Positions 23,601 through 35,328 of a DNA stretch of 64,000 nt are shown one piece after another. The translations under genes were made by a program, and so were the position numbers. The notes under the pieces are model-generated. The model had not been told where the DNA came from, ran no database searches, and worked only from the letters and a program-made list of their open reading frames with translations. The stretch covers positions 1,488,001-1,552,000 of the forward strand of contig BPQB01000001.1 in NCBI GenBank assembly GCA_019973155.2. Direction: 5' to 3'. Position 1 is the first letter of the stretch, and every line of letters begins with the position of its first letter. This stretch comes from Phanerochaete sordida (taxonomy: Eukaryota; Basidiomycota; Agaricomycetes; Polyporales; Phanerochaetaceae).

Positions 23601-24688
23601 GGTACATTAATTACTTGTGGGGTCAGCTGTGTTTCCCTTGCACCCTTTCCAGCTAAACCGCGGTGCATGCAACTTAATGAACGCCGCAGGACTTCCCCAC
23701 CAAGATGAATGGTGACTATTACTGGTCGCTCACCCTTCTCAGAACCGAATTTGCGCCTGGTAAGTACTAGGTTACACCTCGTCACAGGCGTCACCAGCTT
23801 GTTATCCATCACCCGTGCATAAATAACGTTCATTTGTGGCAGATCACAGTCGACATAGGCGCGTCGAGGAGGCCTCGTTCCCGTCCCGAGGGCAGCTACG
23901 GTCTCACTTATGGAAGAGTCTCTGCTCAACACTGACATGGTGAACAAACTGGCTTGAGCTTCTTGCGGCAGAAGTCGAAGCCTGACCCCGTGGAGGTGCG
24001 TGTCCAAACTCAGGAATCAGGGCCGTGCCTTATATCTACTTCTGATGCTCCTTCACAACCGACAGGCACGCTCCCAGCTACGGCACTCTTGTCGCATGCA
24101 CTTATCGATGCGCGAGCGGTGGGACACCGATGTGTCACCCTGCGTCGTCGTGGTACGAGGAAGCCTCCCTGGTATCGCGGTTGAATGGGAGGAATTGTGA
24201 CCTTACGTGAAGCAAAGCTGAAGGTTCCAACTCCGTACCTTCACAGAACGGACGATGGTGAGCCGTACAAGATGTAGGACCTGCCGGACAGAACTCAGAT
24301 ATGCCAGAGGCAGGCAGGAGCGGCGAACGCGAGATACACCCACACCCGTGACCGTCTCCACCAGGCTGTCGCGCATGTTGACATTGCCCCACAGCGCAGA
24401 GCCAGGTTCTCAATCCACCGACGGGGATAGGAACATCATTCATCAGAAGCTCTGTGCAAATGCGTCGCATCGTCGGTAGCTACCCGCGCCATTCTTCGCG
24501 CGGCAGCCGCGCGCAGGCCGCAGGTGCGCACACACCCGCAGCTCGCGGGAGCAGGGCTGTGAATGGGAGGAAGTCCCGAGATCCGACGCCTCCCATGCCC
24601 GCCTCGACCATGGAAACCAGCGGCGCCGCCAACAGATCGAAGCACGCCGTGGGACCGGCCGCTCTGGACAGTGACATTGTCCCGCCGT
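20610..24688. other. About 4 kb without a recognisable gene
   Basis: This is the longest stretch without a gene here. It lies upstream of the second RhoGEF gene and downstream of the leucine-rich-repeat gene, both on minus. I checked open frames on both strands (for example minus 20730-21284 and plus 21324-22091). They are short, have composition expected of GC-rich noncoding DNA, and show no domain or splice pattern. No terminal repeats, target-site duplications or transposase/reverse-transcriptase motifs were seen. It may be a long promoter/5' UTR, a noncoding transcript or decayed sequence. Confidence 0.5.
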
Positions 24689-26191
24689 TCAGTACAGGTT
24701 CATGCTATCGTCGGCCCGCGGCGTAAACGGGATGCACCTCTGCTCCGCATCTTTCTTCCTCGCGTCTTCCTTGTCGAGAAATGCCCGAAGCGCAGCGATG
24801 TTCCCACCGCGATAGATCCTGTATGGGCCCTGCGTTTTGCGGTTCCAGTCCTGTAAAGCCGAATGAATGAGCCATTCATGTAATGATCCACACCCCGGTT
24901 CCCAGGATGGCGCGGCACACATACAGAAGGTGCACGCTCGGAAAAGCGTTTCGTGCCTGGACGCGCCATAGCAGGGATGGAAACCTCGAGCCGTTCGAGT
25001 TTGAGCCGTCGCAGGAGCCGGTGCACGGCCTCCAGTGAGAGGCGTGTGCACCCCGAGATCTTGAGCTGGGCGAGCACCGTCGCGTGCTCGGCGAGAAACT
25101 CGATGGAGTTGTCTGTGACCTTGGGCAGGCCCGCCATAGCCAGGTGCTGCAGCTTCTCAAGCGAGGTGACCTCCATGATCGACATGTCTGTCAGCTGCGT
25201 GCAGTCTGTGGAGCAGGTGAGCTGCGATTCTCCGGGTGCAGACACAGATACGCGTACAGGAGATCCCCAGATGGCGCAGCCGCGGGCAGGCCCGCACGAG
25301 CCTGAAGACGCCGTCGTCGTTGAGGCGTTGTACTTCAGACAGGTCCAGGTCCAAAAGCGTTCCTCCCTGCGTGCACAGGCTGTGGACTACCTTCTTCGAG
25401 AGTCCGGTGCAGCCCGCCATATTCAGCTCGGTGATACGCGGTACATGCTGCACAAGGCCTGCGATCGCGTCGTCCGTCAGCTTCTGGCAATGGCTCACGT
25501 CGATGCAATGCAGCTGCTCGAGCAAGTGGTGGCTAGGCAGCACCAGCGGCGGGAGGTCGTCGATCCACAGCTTGGGCTTCTCGGGTGAAGGCGTTCGCGT
25601 GCGGGACTGGGCAGGCAGGTCTGGCACGACGAGGCTGCGCCTGCCGGGGTATTGCGCGGCAGAGTCGGCGTACGGCGACGGAAACGCCTTGTCTGTGATG
25701 TTCGTGCAGTTCGAGAGGTTGAGCACGCGCAGGGTGCGGCAGAACGTCCAGACCTCGCGCACCGAGTGCGCGGTCACGAGCGGGAGGTCCGCGATGTCGA
25801 GCTCCGTGAGGTGCCCGAGCGCGCGCAGGACGGTCTTCAGCACAGGGTCCGTCGTGCCCCAGACGCTCGCGAGCCGGAGCACCTGCAGTCGCGTCGCGAG
25901 CCCCGCAAGGTCGTGGAGGCCGATGGGGCTGACGTGCAGGCACCCCGAGATGTCGAGCGTCCGCAGATCGTCCGTCTCGCGCCCGAGCAGGATGAGCGTG
26001 CGGTCGCTGAGGTCATAAACCCCGCTGAGGTATGCCTCCTGGAGGTTTGGACAGTACGGGATGGTTTCTGCGAGGTGATCGTCCGTAATTCCGTGCTCTA
26101 CGGATGCGTCAATCTCAAGCACTTCCAGCGCGTAATGCTCCTCGTCAGTCTGGGGAAGTGTGTTGAGCAACCTCATGACGGCGGTGAACAA
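24689..26191 (-). CDS. Leucine-rich-repeat protein of the Grr1/Amn1 (F-box/LRR) type, 5' end unresolved
   Basis: Three supported exons: 25258-26191, 24925-25205, 24689-24850. The protein has repeated cysteine-containing LRRs, as in YCPNLQEAYLSGVYDLSD, LRTLDISGCLHVSPIGLHDL, LNLSNCTNITDKAF, LHCIDVSHCQKLTDDAI and ITELNMAGCTGLSKKVVHSL, each with the (L/I)xLxxC(xx)LTD pattern of Grr1, Amn1 and Fbxl proteins. Such proteins select substrates for SCF ubiquitin ligases or, like Amn1, regulate the cell cycle. The C-terminal exons are well placed (donor GTATGT at 24924). The 5' end is not: base 26191 is only where the clear reading frame begins. An upstream exon ending at 26272 with a 63-base intron would add SKHWKSVASVPT, reminiscent of an F-box second half, but its own start could not be found. 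Confidence 0.78.
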
Positions 26192-26474
26192 GGGGCCACA
26201 GCGCGCACCTCGTCTTTATGGGAAGGCTCCTGGGCCCAAGCCGTGCGGAAGCAGCACAGCAATGGCCTCACCTGGACACGTCGGTACGCTGGCAACGGAT
26301 TTCCAGTGCTTTGACGCGACTGCTGTGCGTGGACGCCTGCTTGCGGCCGCATTTCTCACACTCGCTTCACAGCCCGGACCGACATGCGGATTCTCAAAAA
26401 ATAGCAAAGCATCTTCAGGATATTGCACTGTAGACGGAAAGCAGTCCGTGCTACGAGAATCACGACAGTACGCT

Positions 26475-28687
26475 CTATACCATGCTTGCACGAGGAGTAG
26501 GGCTGTCCTCTTCTTCCAAATCCGAGTCGGCGATGGTCTCTGCGCTCCGTGGCTGCTTCTGCGACCGCGACCGGGACGCCGTCTGAGGGGGCGGTGTCTG
26601 TGCCTTCTTTGTTCGGAGGATATCCATGAGTTCTGAAAGGGTCTGAGCATGGTGAACCTGATATCTAAGACCATGAACGCACCCGCGTGTGTCATGTCTT
26701 CGTAACCCTTGATACTGCGCTTCATGGTCAACCACCGTCGTTGCAATGTGTGTGCGCTCCATATATTCCAGTGCTCGTCGGGCAGTTTCTTCCAGTCTAT
26801 TTCACTGTCGTCATTGACCTTGAGGGAATCGATCCTGACGTGCAATGAGACGACAATTCACTGCAGGAGATATATGGCAGCATACTTATGCACGAGGATG
26901 TATGCATCGAGCTGGCTCCATCGAGGTTTTGAACCCTCATTCTTGATCTGAGTAGATAACGAGTCTGTCCTAGAACAAATGGGTCATTATGGAGCTCATT
27001 GGAAGCGAGAGCATCGCTCACCATTTGATACGACATTGCTGCCGACCGCGGCGACCGCCCATGCGCTGACTAACAGCACCCCAGAAGATGTCATTGTCCA
27101 TGTCCTTCCCTTGCAGCACGGTAAGCTCCGTGACGATTCTCGTGAGCTCCTCCTCTTCCTCTTTCGTCCAGTGACCGCTTCGCCGAACTTCCTGTCCCTC
27201 GAGGTGGTTCCGCCACCTGTCCCGACAGTCTGCAGCCGCCCGGCCAACCCGCTCGCTGACCTTCTCCCATTGCTGACCGAGTGAAGCGACAGCGCTGTCA
27301 ACATGTGAGTCCAAGTCGTGGGCCAAGATGACAGTGGTGCTCACTCTCTCAAATTCTCGTCCTCAGCCGGCATCCATCTACCTTGACCCCTCAATGGGTG
27401 CCACAACCGACGGACATGGTGGTACACGGCGGTGATCGGGCGCAAATGAAGTGCTGACGTGATCTCCTGCCAAAACGCTTCGCCTCTGCCGCGATCCTTG
27501 GAGAAGATGAGGCCCGTAATATCCTGCTCCGACATGCCCTTGTTCTGCGAAAAGTTGAGCACGAAACATTATCAAACGGGACACCATAAACTTACTATTC
27601 GGAAGTTCTCTATCGCGGCACGGAGCTGGACATCCTCAATAGCGGAGAATTTACCCTTCTTATACACGAGACCCTGCGTCTTGACCATCTCAGCAAGCTT
27701 GCTCGCGTTCATCCACACGTTCGCCAGCATATGTGCATGATCGGGGTTGTCCTCCTCCGGAGGGCGTGGCAGTAGTGGTAGATGAGCAGGAGGCGGCAGA
27801 TTACGCGTGCTCGTGCCAGATTCCTTCGCTTGTTTCGGATGCCGGCCTAGGATCGCGACGGACTTTGCAGACACCTGGTTTACAGGAGGCGGACCCGGGG
27901 GAGCGGGTGCAGGAATGAAGGAGGGCGGAATGTTGAGCGGTGCGTTGGCAGGCATCGGTACGCCGGCTTCGCCAAGAGTCTTGAGTACAGAGGCAAGCTT
28001 CGCAATATCCATGTCTTGAAGGGTGCGCAGCAGCTCCTCGCTTGAAGCGAGGTTCAGGTCCGGAAGGATGTTATTGAGGTCAGGATACATGCCCGGAGGA
28101 CCGAAGGGAGGTGGCGGAGGCGGCGGGTGGGCGTATGGGTAGCCCGGGTGGGGCGGAGGATACTGGACCATATGTTCCGGGTATGAAGGGTACGGCGGCA
28201 TAGGTTGCGGAGGATACGGAGGAGGCCCATTATCCTGCAAATGTGAGGTCGCGGAGGCTGCGGCAACGACTGCTGACAAGAAGTCCGCGGAAGAGGTGGC
28301 GAGGAGGTCGTCTGGCATGGGCAGGCCTTGCGGCTGCATCTGTAGCTGCACCTGAGGCTCCGGAGGCGGCGGTTGGGTACTGGCTGGCTCCTTCCCCTTG
28401 TCCTTCTTTTTCTTCTTCTTCGACTTGTCTAGAGCAGCATCGAGAGACACACCACTGCTCACCGCTCCCTGCTCGACAGGCTGGACGCCTTCCGAAGACG
28501 CCTCCGCGTCGCGGGTTTTCTTCTTTTTCTTGGGCTTCATGTGCTCGTCTTCCGGCTGGCCATCACCGTGGTCATCACGAGGACGTTTCTTCTTGGGCTT
28601 CTTCTTCGTGGGTTGCGAGACATCGCTGGCGGCGACGGCATTGAGCTGGAGAGCGCGTTGGATGTCGATGGAGAGCGCGTCGGCCAT
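26475..28687 (-). CDS. REB1: Reb1-like Myb/SANT DNA-binding protein
   Basis: Six exons: 27596-28687, 27345-27544, 27022-27294, 26886-26969, 26683-26834, 26475-26632; 652 residues. The N-terminal third has several lysine runs (such as KSKKKKKKDKGK), probably nuclear/nucleolar signals, then a proline/tyrosine-rich stretch. The C-terminal half carries Myb/SANT repeats: GRWMPAEDENLRDAVASLG ... CRDRWRNHL, then SGHWTKEEEEELTRIV ... QQCRIKW, then a divergent one, RWSQLDAYILVHK to LQRRWLTMKRSI. This matches yeast and fission yeast Reb1 and mouse TTF-I, which bind terminator sites in ribosomal DNA to stop RNA polymerase I and block replication forks, and which also act at RNA polymerase II promoters. 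The chosen Met is MADALSIDIQ; an upstream Met at 28759 is possible. The stop lies 283 bases before the LRR reading frame on the same strand. Confidence 0.86.
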
Positions 28688-29254
28688 AATCTGGGAACTT
28701 GCGCCGCGAGTCTTTAGGGCAAGTTGGAGGTCAAGCGGATTGGCGCGTAAGCGCCGCAATCACGCCGGACAGTATTTGCCCCGCGCTTTGAGCAGACGCC
28801 AGATCTCGATAGCGATTCTACCAAACTCCCGACGCCCGCATTTGGCACGGTTCCAAGAAAAATCAGCGAACATCTGGTTCACAGTTTGTGTTCTAGTCTT
28901 GCAGGTCAGCTGGACGTCGCCATTCTATCCCTTAACGCCAAGCACTGAAAGATGTGGATTATAAAATGCTCACACCAGTGAAGCGATTATTAGAATCACT
29001 GGTAATCGCAAGTCATGCCGTCGCACAACATGTATCTCAGGTATTCTTGCGGCATGTCTGCTGCATATGCCGAACAGAACGTCGCTCGGGTCGGACACTT
29101 TCCGTGAGCCCACCCCGCCATCAATCCCATCAATACCGCGGCTCTCGGGCGGCTATCCTTATTAACCTCGCCTGCGACCTGACCACACTTCTTTGTCTCC
29201 ATCTCCTCGTGCTCGGTGCTCACCATTCCCTCTACGACGTCGAATTGAACGAAA
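28688..29254. promoter_or_regulatory. Divergent promoter region, REB1-like / THO3
   Basis: 567 bases separate the starts of the two genes. No clear TATA box; both genes are housekeeping types. Open frames here are not convincing. Confidence 0.45.
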
Positions 29255-30681
29255 ATGTCTCATGGTACTGCCAAAACCAAAGAGGAGGACGAGATTCCCC
29301 CACCCCAGCGTCCGCCGTCACCCCCGCCGCATTTGAGCTTCGCTGCTCGGGGCATTCACGTATGCATTCCCAAAGCTGAGATGCCTGATAGACCTGACCT
29401 CTACTGTTCTCTCAGCCCCCTACGTTCTCTGCGTTTAAACCTCGAGACATTCGGATAACATCTTCGAAGGGCATGGAGCACATCGCCTGGAACTGTGATG
29501 GCCGGAGACTAGGTGCAGTGGGTATCGACAAGCTCGTCCGCGTGTGGACGCCAGAGAAGAGCGTGCGTACGTCAGAGCTTTGTACCGCCTTTACGCCTAC
29601 TCAGCGTATCCACGTTATTAGATGGACTTCCGTGCGGCAACCATATTCTCCGGAGGGCACACTGAGGAGGTGGACTACATCTCATGGAACCCGACACACC
29701 CGGATCTGTTCTGCTCGTCAAGTCAGAAGGACAAGCGGATTGTATTCTGGGACGCACGACGTGAGTCATTCCGCATATCGTCTCGTCCTAAATCTGATCT
29801 GCCCTGCAGAAAGTCGCTACGTCCAGCAAGTATCCTTGAAATACACGACGCCATCGACGACGGTATACTCACCGGACGGCAAGACACTTCTTTACACGAC
29901 TCCTGTACGCCATGTATGGGTCTTGAAGCACAACAAGAAGGACGATGGCAAGGAGGCCTGGGAATCTGTGAAGTCTGATACAGTACGACCTGCCGCCCAT
30001 CTTCTCCTGCAGCGATGCTCACCGCGTACAGCTTATCGCTTCAAACGCGCAATTCAGTCATAACGGCGACTACATTGTGCTGAACAACTCAGCGGAGCAC
30101 ACGCTGCGCGTGGTCGACTTCCCGGCGATGAAAGTCGTGCACTCAACACCGGCTCACGTGAACGGCTGTGTCGCGACTGCTCTTGATCCGCGGGGCCGGT
30201 ACGCCACGCTTTCCTTGGCCCGTCTGCGCTTTCCTGACAGGAATTGGATAGATATTTGGCGTCCGCTGGTCATGACTCTATAGTCAACATGTTCGACCTG
30301 TCGGAGTGGATATGTGCCCGTACAATCACCGCGGCCGAGTACGTCCTCAGCGAACCTACCTCCCTGACCTCAGCTAACCGTCAGTGCAGCCATGCTATCA
30401 CCGGTCTGAGCTTCTCTCATGACGGAGAATTCCTTGCCCTCTCGACACAAGGGCCGTATATTGACATCGTAAGCCGTTGCGTCGTGCTTCATGGTATCTC
30501 GCTGAACATGTCCTAGTGTGCGACGGAAACCGGCGAACCCCTACACCGAGTCCCTACTCTAGGAGCGTCGCCAACCGTACAGTGGCATCCCTCAAAATAT
30601 GTGATGGCGTACTGCGGCCCCTTGACCCCCTCTGGCACTGCGTGGATATCGCTCTTCGGCCCAGGCATGTCAATATATTAG
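29255..30681 (+). CDS. THO3: THO complex subunit 3 (TEX1/THOC3), WD40 protein
   Basis: Eight exons: 29255-29359, 29416-29562, 29622-29760, 29810-29982, 30032-30198, 30252-30338, 30390-30468, 30517-30681; 353 residues, the usual length for Tex1/THOC3. WD40 blades are visible: EHIAWNCDGRRLGAVGIDK with VRVWTPE, YISWNPTHPDLFCSSSQKDK with IVFWDAR, YLASAGHDSIVNMFDLSEW, and GLSFSHDGEFLALSTQGPYI followed by ATETGEPLHRVPTLG. The arrangement after the third blade (ALDPRGRYLASAGHD, then FDLSEWICARTITA) is characteristic of THOC3. THO couples transcription to mRNP assembly and export in the nucleus. A 49-base intron at 29983-30031 is required; reading through it would give a frameshift. Confidence 0.93.
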
Positions 30682-31052
30682 TACGAGCGTCGGTCTGAGG
30701 TTTCGTTTTTGTTGGACGCTATAGTATTGCATGCAGCACTACGTATTTGTGCATGACAATGACATGTATTTCGAATTCTACGATTGGAAGCAACGCTAAG
30801 CAGCAAGAATCATGGCAGTCTTAGACAGGTCAAGACGCAAGAACGAACAAGATGCAACTATGAACAAAACAAAGGAGAGCAATATCGACAGAGCAAGCGG
30901 AAATGGAGCAGGACCAGAACATGAAGCGCGAGTAGAATACAGCAGATTCACAGCAAGACGAATATATGCAGCATGAAGCAGGATTCACGAGTGAAGTCCA
31001 TAGACGTGACTGGCATGACGACATGAGGCTGGACGTTACTTGGTTTTTGGCT
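30682..31052. other. Convergent 3' intergenic region
   Basis: 371 A/T-richer bases between the THO3 stop and the stop of the seven-transmembrane gene, expected to hold both 3' UTRs. Nothing else seen. Confidence 0.5.
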
Positions 31053-34000
31053 TTACTGATTGAAGGAATATGAAAACCCGACGTGCTGGCCATCCGACGG
31101 CGGGCGGACAACAACATCAGGAAGGAGCTCCTGCTCACGGAGCGCCGCCCGCTGCTTCGTCGTCTCGCTACGCCCAAGCCTCAGCGGCTTCAACGCCCGC
31201 TTCAAGCCCGAGTCGCGACGCACGCGGCCATTCTCGCCAAGCTCGCTGAGGCGCCGCAGCTCCTTGTCGCGCGGGGGCTTCATGCCCTTCCCGAGCGCGA
31301 GCGGCCTCGTGCTCGGCACGAGCGCAAGCGGGCGCAGGCCCGGGGGTGCTACGTTCTCCTGGCCGTCGGACGGCTTCTTCGCGCGGTGCTTGCTGGGCTT
31401 GCTCTTAGGCGCGAGCGGGCGCACGACGGGTGCGGTGCGGCCCGCCATGTCGGGCGAGGCCGCGCGCGGCGCGGCGCCGTCGTGCGAGAAATGCTTCGTC
31501 TTCAGCTCGTGCGGCGTGCTCGCCGCGGCGCCGTCGGCGTGTGGGTCGAAGTCGAAGAGGGTGGCGTCCGAGGCGGCGCTCGACGGCCGCACGGCCTGTA
31601 GCTCGTCGTCGAGCGCGGAGATGAGCGTCAGCAGCGAGTTGCGGCTCATGTTGATGCTCTCGGGCACGTCCAGCGACTCAGAGGGCGGGAAGCCGGTGGT
31701 GAAGCCGGGCGAGTCGGGGTGCAGGTAGCTGTCGTCCTCGCCAGCTGCCTTCAGGTACTGCTCCACGTACTCGCCGCCATATACGGTGGTCCTGCGTGTT
31801 TCTTCGATCCTGATCTCCGGGATGTCGGGTCTGAGAGTCTCGTATTGGCTTGGCTTACTGTCGAGAGCACGGCGCAGGTCGCTTCCCCAGGATGACAACG
31901 CGTGGAGGCCATCTCTGCCGAGGTTGAGGCTAGTCTACAGTCAGCACTTGCATGATCCATATGTTGTGTAATGAGAGGCTTACCTGGAAAGACTAAAGTG
32001 ATTTTTGTGCGAAGCCTTTCTGGGTTCCGCCTGAGTCTCCGCCTTCTTGGTGTGCGGCGTCGAGTGGAAGCGCGGCGACGGAATGTCATCCAACGCCCCG
32101 AGCTCAGCCGGTACCTGGCTCAACCGCCCCTTGTCGTGCATCGCCATGACCGTCGGTGACGATTTCCAGCCCTCAGTAACCCTGATGTCCGCGCCGACGC
32201 CGGGCACGAGCAGCGGAAGCAGGCCCGCCGAGAGCGCGTCGATCTCGTGCGTATTGTCGTGCTCGATCGGGCCGAACGAGAACTCGTCCGCGGACGAGTA
32301 CGAACGGCGGTGCGCGAGGTGCCGCGCCTTGATGAGCCGCAGCGCGGGCGGCGTCGGCGGGAGCGGCGTCGACGGCGGGCCGCTGATCGCGGAGTGCGGG
32401 ATCGAGTGCAGCGACGAGCCCGAGCGCGCGCGCAGGTGGCTGTGGCGCCTGCGCTCGGGCGACGCGGCGACCTCGACGGCCGTTGTCGCGGCGCGCTCAG
32501 GGGCCATGCGCTTGGGCGACGGCGGGAGCTTGACGGTCGTGGCGAGCGCGGAGTAGTGCCGCTGCGCGATCATGATCTGCGTGGCGATCGCGACGCTGTC
32601 GTCCGCGCCGGAGTAGTACGACGACGCCTTCGAGTCTTTCTTGCGCGTGCCGAACTCGCGGGTCGTGTCCACTTCCGCAGACTTGTGCCTCTGAGGTGTC
32701 AGAGGGACGTTGTACATGCCGTCAGCGTCGGGCATAGGCTTTGGCGGGGAGACCGTCCGAATGGGATCTTCCTCCTGCGGCGGTAGAACAGAGAGCTTAG
32801 GCTTGGGCTGAAGCATAGTGAGAGCGCGCGCAACCTTGGACTTCCCTTCGCTAGCGTTGCCGTTCGCAAGCCAGACATCGCCGCTACGGTGACCATGATC
32901 GACGACAGTTGTGCTGCCGCTGCGCTTGTACTCGCGTACGATGTCTTCAGCTTGAGAGCTGCAGGGTGTGGGGGCGCGGTAGACGACTGAAGGAGGCTCA
33001 GACGACGTGTCAAACAGGCCGGATGGAATCGGGATCGGGGAGCGGAGGAGGATGTTCGCAGCGAGAAGCGGCGCGGAGATGGTGACCGAGAGCACCATCA
33101 AGAGGGAAGCAGCCGGAGATGGCACGGCCATCTGGGAAGTAATGTAGTACGGAATGCAGAAGCCCTGTCATAACAATGAGATGCAACTCTGGAGCAAAAC
33201 GTGGTCCACTCACCGTAGGAAGCCAGATAGTGACCAGCCATCCAATCGCCCGGTACACGGAAACATCCACTTCGCCGTTGCCCATGACAGAGGTCAGACC
33301 AGCACCGCTGGTCTCGGCCCTTGAAACGTCGGGCGCAAAGCCGTACCCGCCAAGAACAGACGTCCTGACGGGCGTGACCGGACGCGACACACCGCCCGCC
33401 GTCGGCAAGAGCTGCGCCGAGAGGTAGTCATGGCCCGCGCTCCCAGCAGGGGTCGACACATTGGTGGAGTTGTACGGCGACGGCGGGCTCGACGCGGGGA
33501 AGGACCACTGCGACATCGACGCTTCGTGCTGCCAGCCGGGGGTCTCACTGAGCCACGACGACTGCGAGCCCATGCGGATGCGCGGGTCGATGCGGCGGAA
33601 CGGGTCGGGGTCGTCCGCGACGTTGTACGTGCCGCCCTCCGGCGCGCGGAACGGCGCAGGCAGCGGCGGCACAGGCGGTGCGGGGCTCGGCGGCGCGAAC
33701 CAGAACGGTGAGCGCACCGGGATGCTCGTGTGCGATGCCGCGGCAGGATGCACGGGCGCGCGCGCGGAAGCGGTCGACGCCCCGCGCGAGTGCCCCGTGT
33801 GGTGCGTCGAGAAGGAGAACGCGGAGACGGACTCGCAGCGCGAGCTCGCGCGTGAGGTGATCCAGGAGCTGCCGTCCTTGAGTGCCTGGATGTCCTCTGT
33901 GGCGAAGGACGAGCGCGGCTTCTCGGGCGTGACGGGCGTAACGGCCGAAGCCGGAGGCCACGGTTCGCGCATGTCGTCGAGGGCGGCGAGGTTGCGGCGG

Positions 34001-34625
34001 ATAATGATGAGCGTACCGATGAGGCAGCCGAATGCAACGCTGCTGGCGACTGCGACGGATGCAGAGTATCCCAGCATGCCCCAGAAGAACGTCTCCACTC
34101 CTGCGCCGGCCAATACGCCAGCGAGGACGGTTGAGGTAGCGGTCAGGAGCAGCGTCGGGCACCACAACATCCAGTGTTTGGCGCCAAACGCGACTGGCTG
34201 GCCCAGGCGGACGTGGACGAGAGTTAGGGCAGCGACAATGAGCAGGCATGTTTGTCTGAGGGTGGTCGCGATCCAAAGTCGGATTGCGGAACCTGGGTCG
34301 GTGATGATGGCGGAGCCGGTCGGTCCGCCGAGGTATTCGGACGCAGCTTGCCAGACGAAAATCGCAAGGGCGAGGATGTCGCACGCAGCGAGCCAAATGT
34401 GGCTCTTGTCTGCCGCAGAAAGAGACTTGAAGTTGGGAAGGCCAAATTCGGACTGCCGACGTTGATGAGTGCGTGATGATGGGAACGGGGCGTGGAACGT
34501 ACCGGTGGAACACGTCTGCTGAGCGGGTGCGGAGGAAGGATAGGGATTATAATGCGAAGGATAACGAATGCGGAGGAGATAAATGAGATGAATGCGAGCA
34601 CGAGAGTCGGTACGATGGGCAACAT
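31053..34625 (-). CDS. Seven-transmembrane protein with very long loop and cytoplasmic tail (GPCR-like topology)
   Basis: Four exons: 34503-34625, 33214-34452, 31984-33164, 31053-31929; 1139 residues. Five hydrophobic segments lie in the first about 185 residues: TLVLAFISFISSAFVILRII; HIWLAACDILALAIFVW; TCLLIVAALTLVHV; MLWCPTLLLTATSTVLAGVL; VAVASSVAFGCLIGTLIII. About 250 low-complexity residues follow, then two more segments (WLVTIWLPTGFCIPYYI and LLMVLSVTISAPLLAANILL) and a 650-residue Ser/Pro/Arg-rich tail. Five segments, a long third intracellular loop, two segments and a long tail is the layout of a G-protein-coupled receptor. I cannot assign it to Ste3, Git3 or another named class. Introns 2 and 3 and the chosen acceptor at 31930 (GTAGACTAG) all keep frame. 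Confidence 0.8.
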
Positions 34626-35328
34626 GTTCGAATGTATCTGAGGTCGTTGTCAATATGTTCTTGAAGTCGTTGGTGGCATCAATATGAGATAGTCCTTGAT
34701 ACAGGGAGCGTCGTGTGCTGTGGAAGCGTGACTGGACGTAAGGCCGTCCCGTCGGCTGGACGGTGGCAAGTCGTGGCTGTCGTGAAAGCGGGGCAGACGA
34801 GAGGAAGGACGGGACTTAAAGTACGAAATTCAACCGTGGTAAAGTTGGGGCGCGACGGCGGTGGACCCACAGTCGCAAACGCCCCCGACGCCGCTTCGCT
34901 CAACGTCGAAGGATGTTTCACGTGGTACCTGACGGCCATCACGACCAGAAGCGTCGGCATTGCTTCTCGAACGGAAAACGTGTCTCGACTTCACAGAGCA
35001 AGACGTAATTCGCTCGAGCCGTTCGTATTTCCGGCGAGCACGTCTCAGACCATGTCTCTGCTCAAGCAAGCAAGTCAGCGATGGAGGTGGCAAACAGAGA
35101 GGAGTCACATACTTTATCATGCGTCACCTGGCTATGCGCAGATATGTTTTTAGACCGTAGTACAAGTTGTTTGTCCCGATATTTGCCACACGTTGCGAAG
35201 TCCTTTCTCACCTCAATGAGACATAAGTTCACAGAAGTTCCGGCGTGAAGAAGAGGATGCTGCACTCTTGAGACGCTATCCCCGTTACGGTACAGCGGAC
35301 AGCCGACGGAAGCAACTGGTCTACGCCT
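34626..35328. other. Intergenic, 5' of the seven-transmembrane gene
   Basis: 703 bases upstream of the seven-transmembrane gene and downstream of the CMD-family gene, both on minus. A 146-codon open frame on plus (34713-35153) has no recognisable domain and is probably chance. Confidence 0.4.

Noticed and set aside
29967..29998. Apparent frameshift in the THO3 gene
   Set aside because: A 49-base intron with normal signals (29983-30031) restores the frame and joins SVKSDT to LIASNAQFSHNGD.
34713..35153. 146-codon plus-strand open frame
   Set aside because: No homology-like features; it lies in the promoter region of the seven-transmembrane gene.
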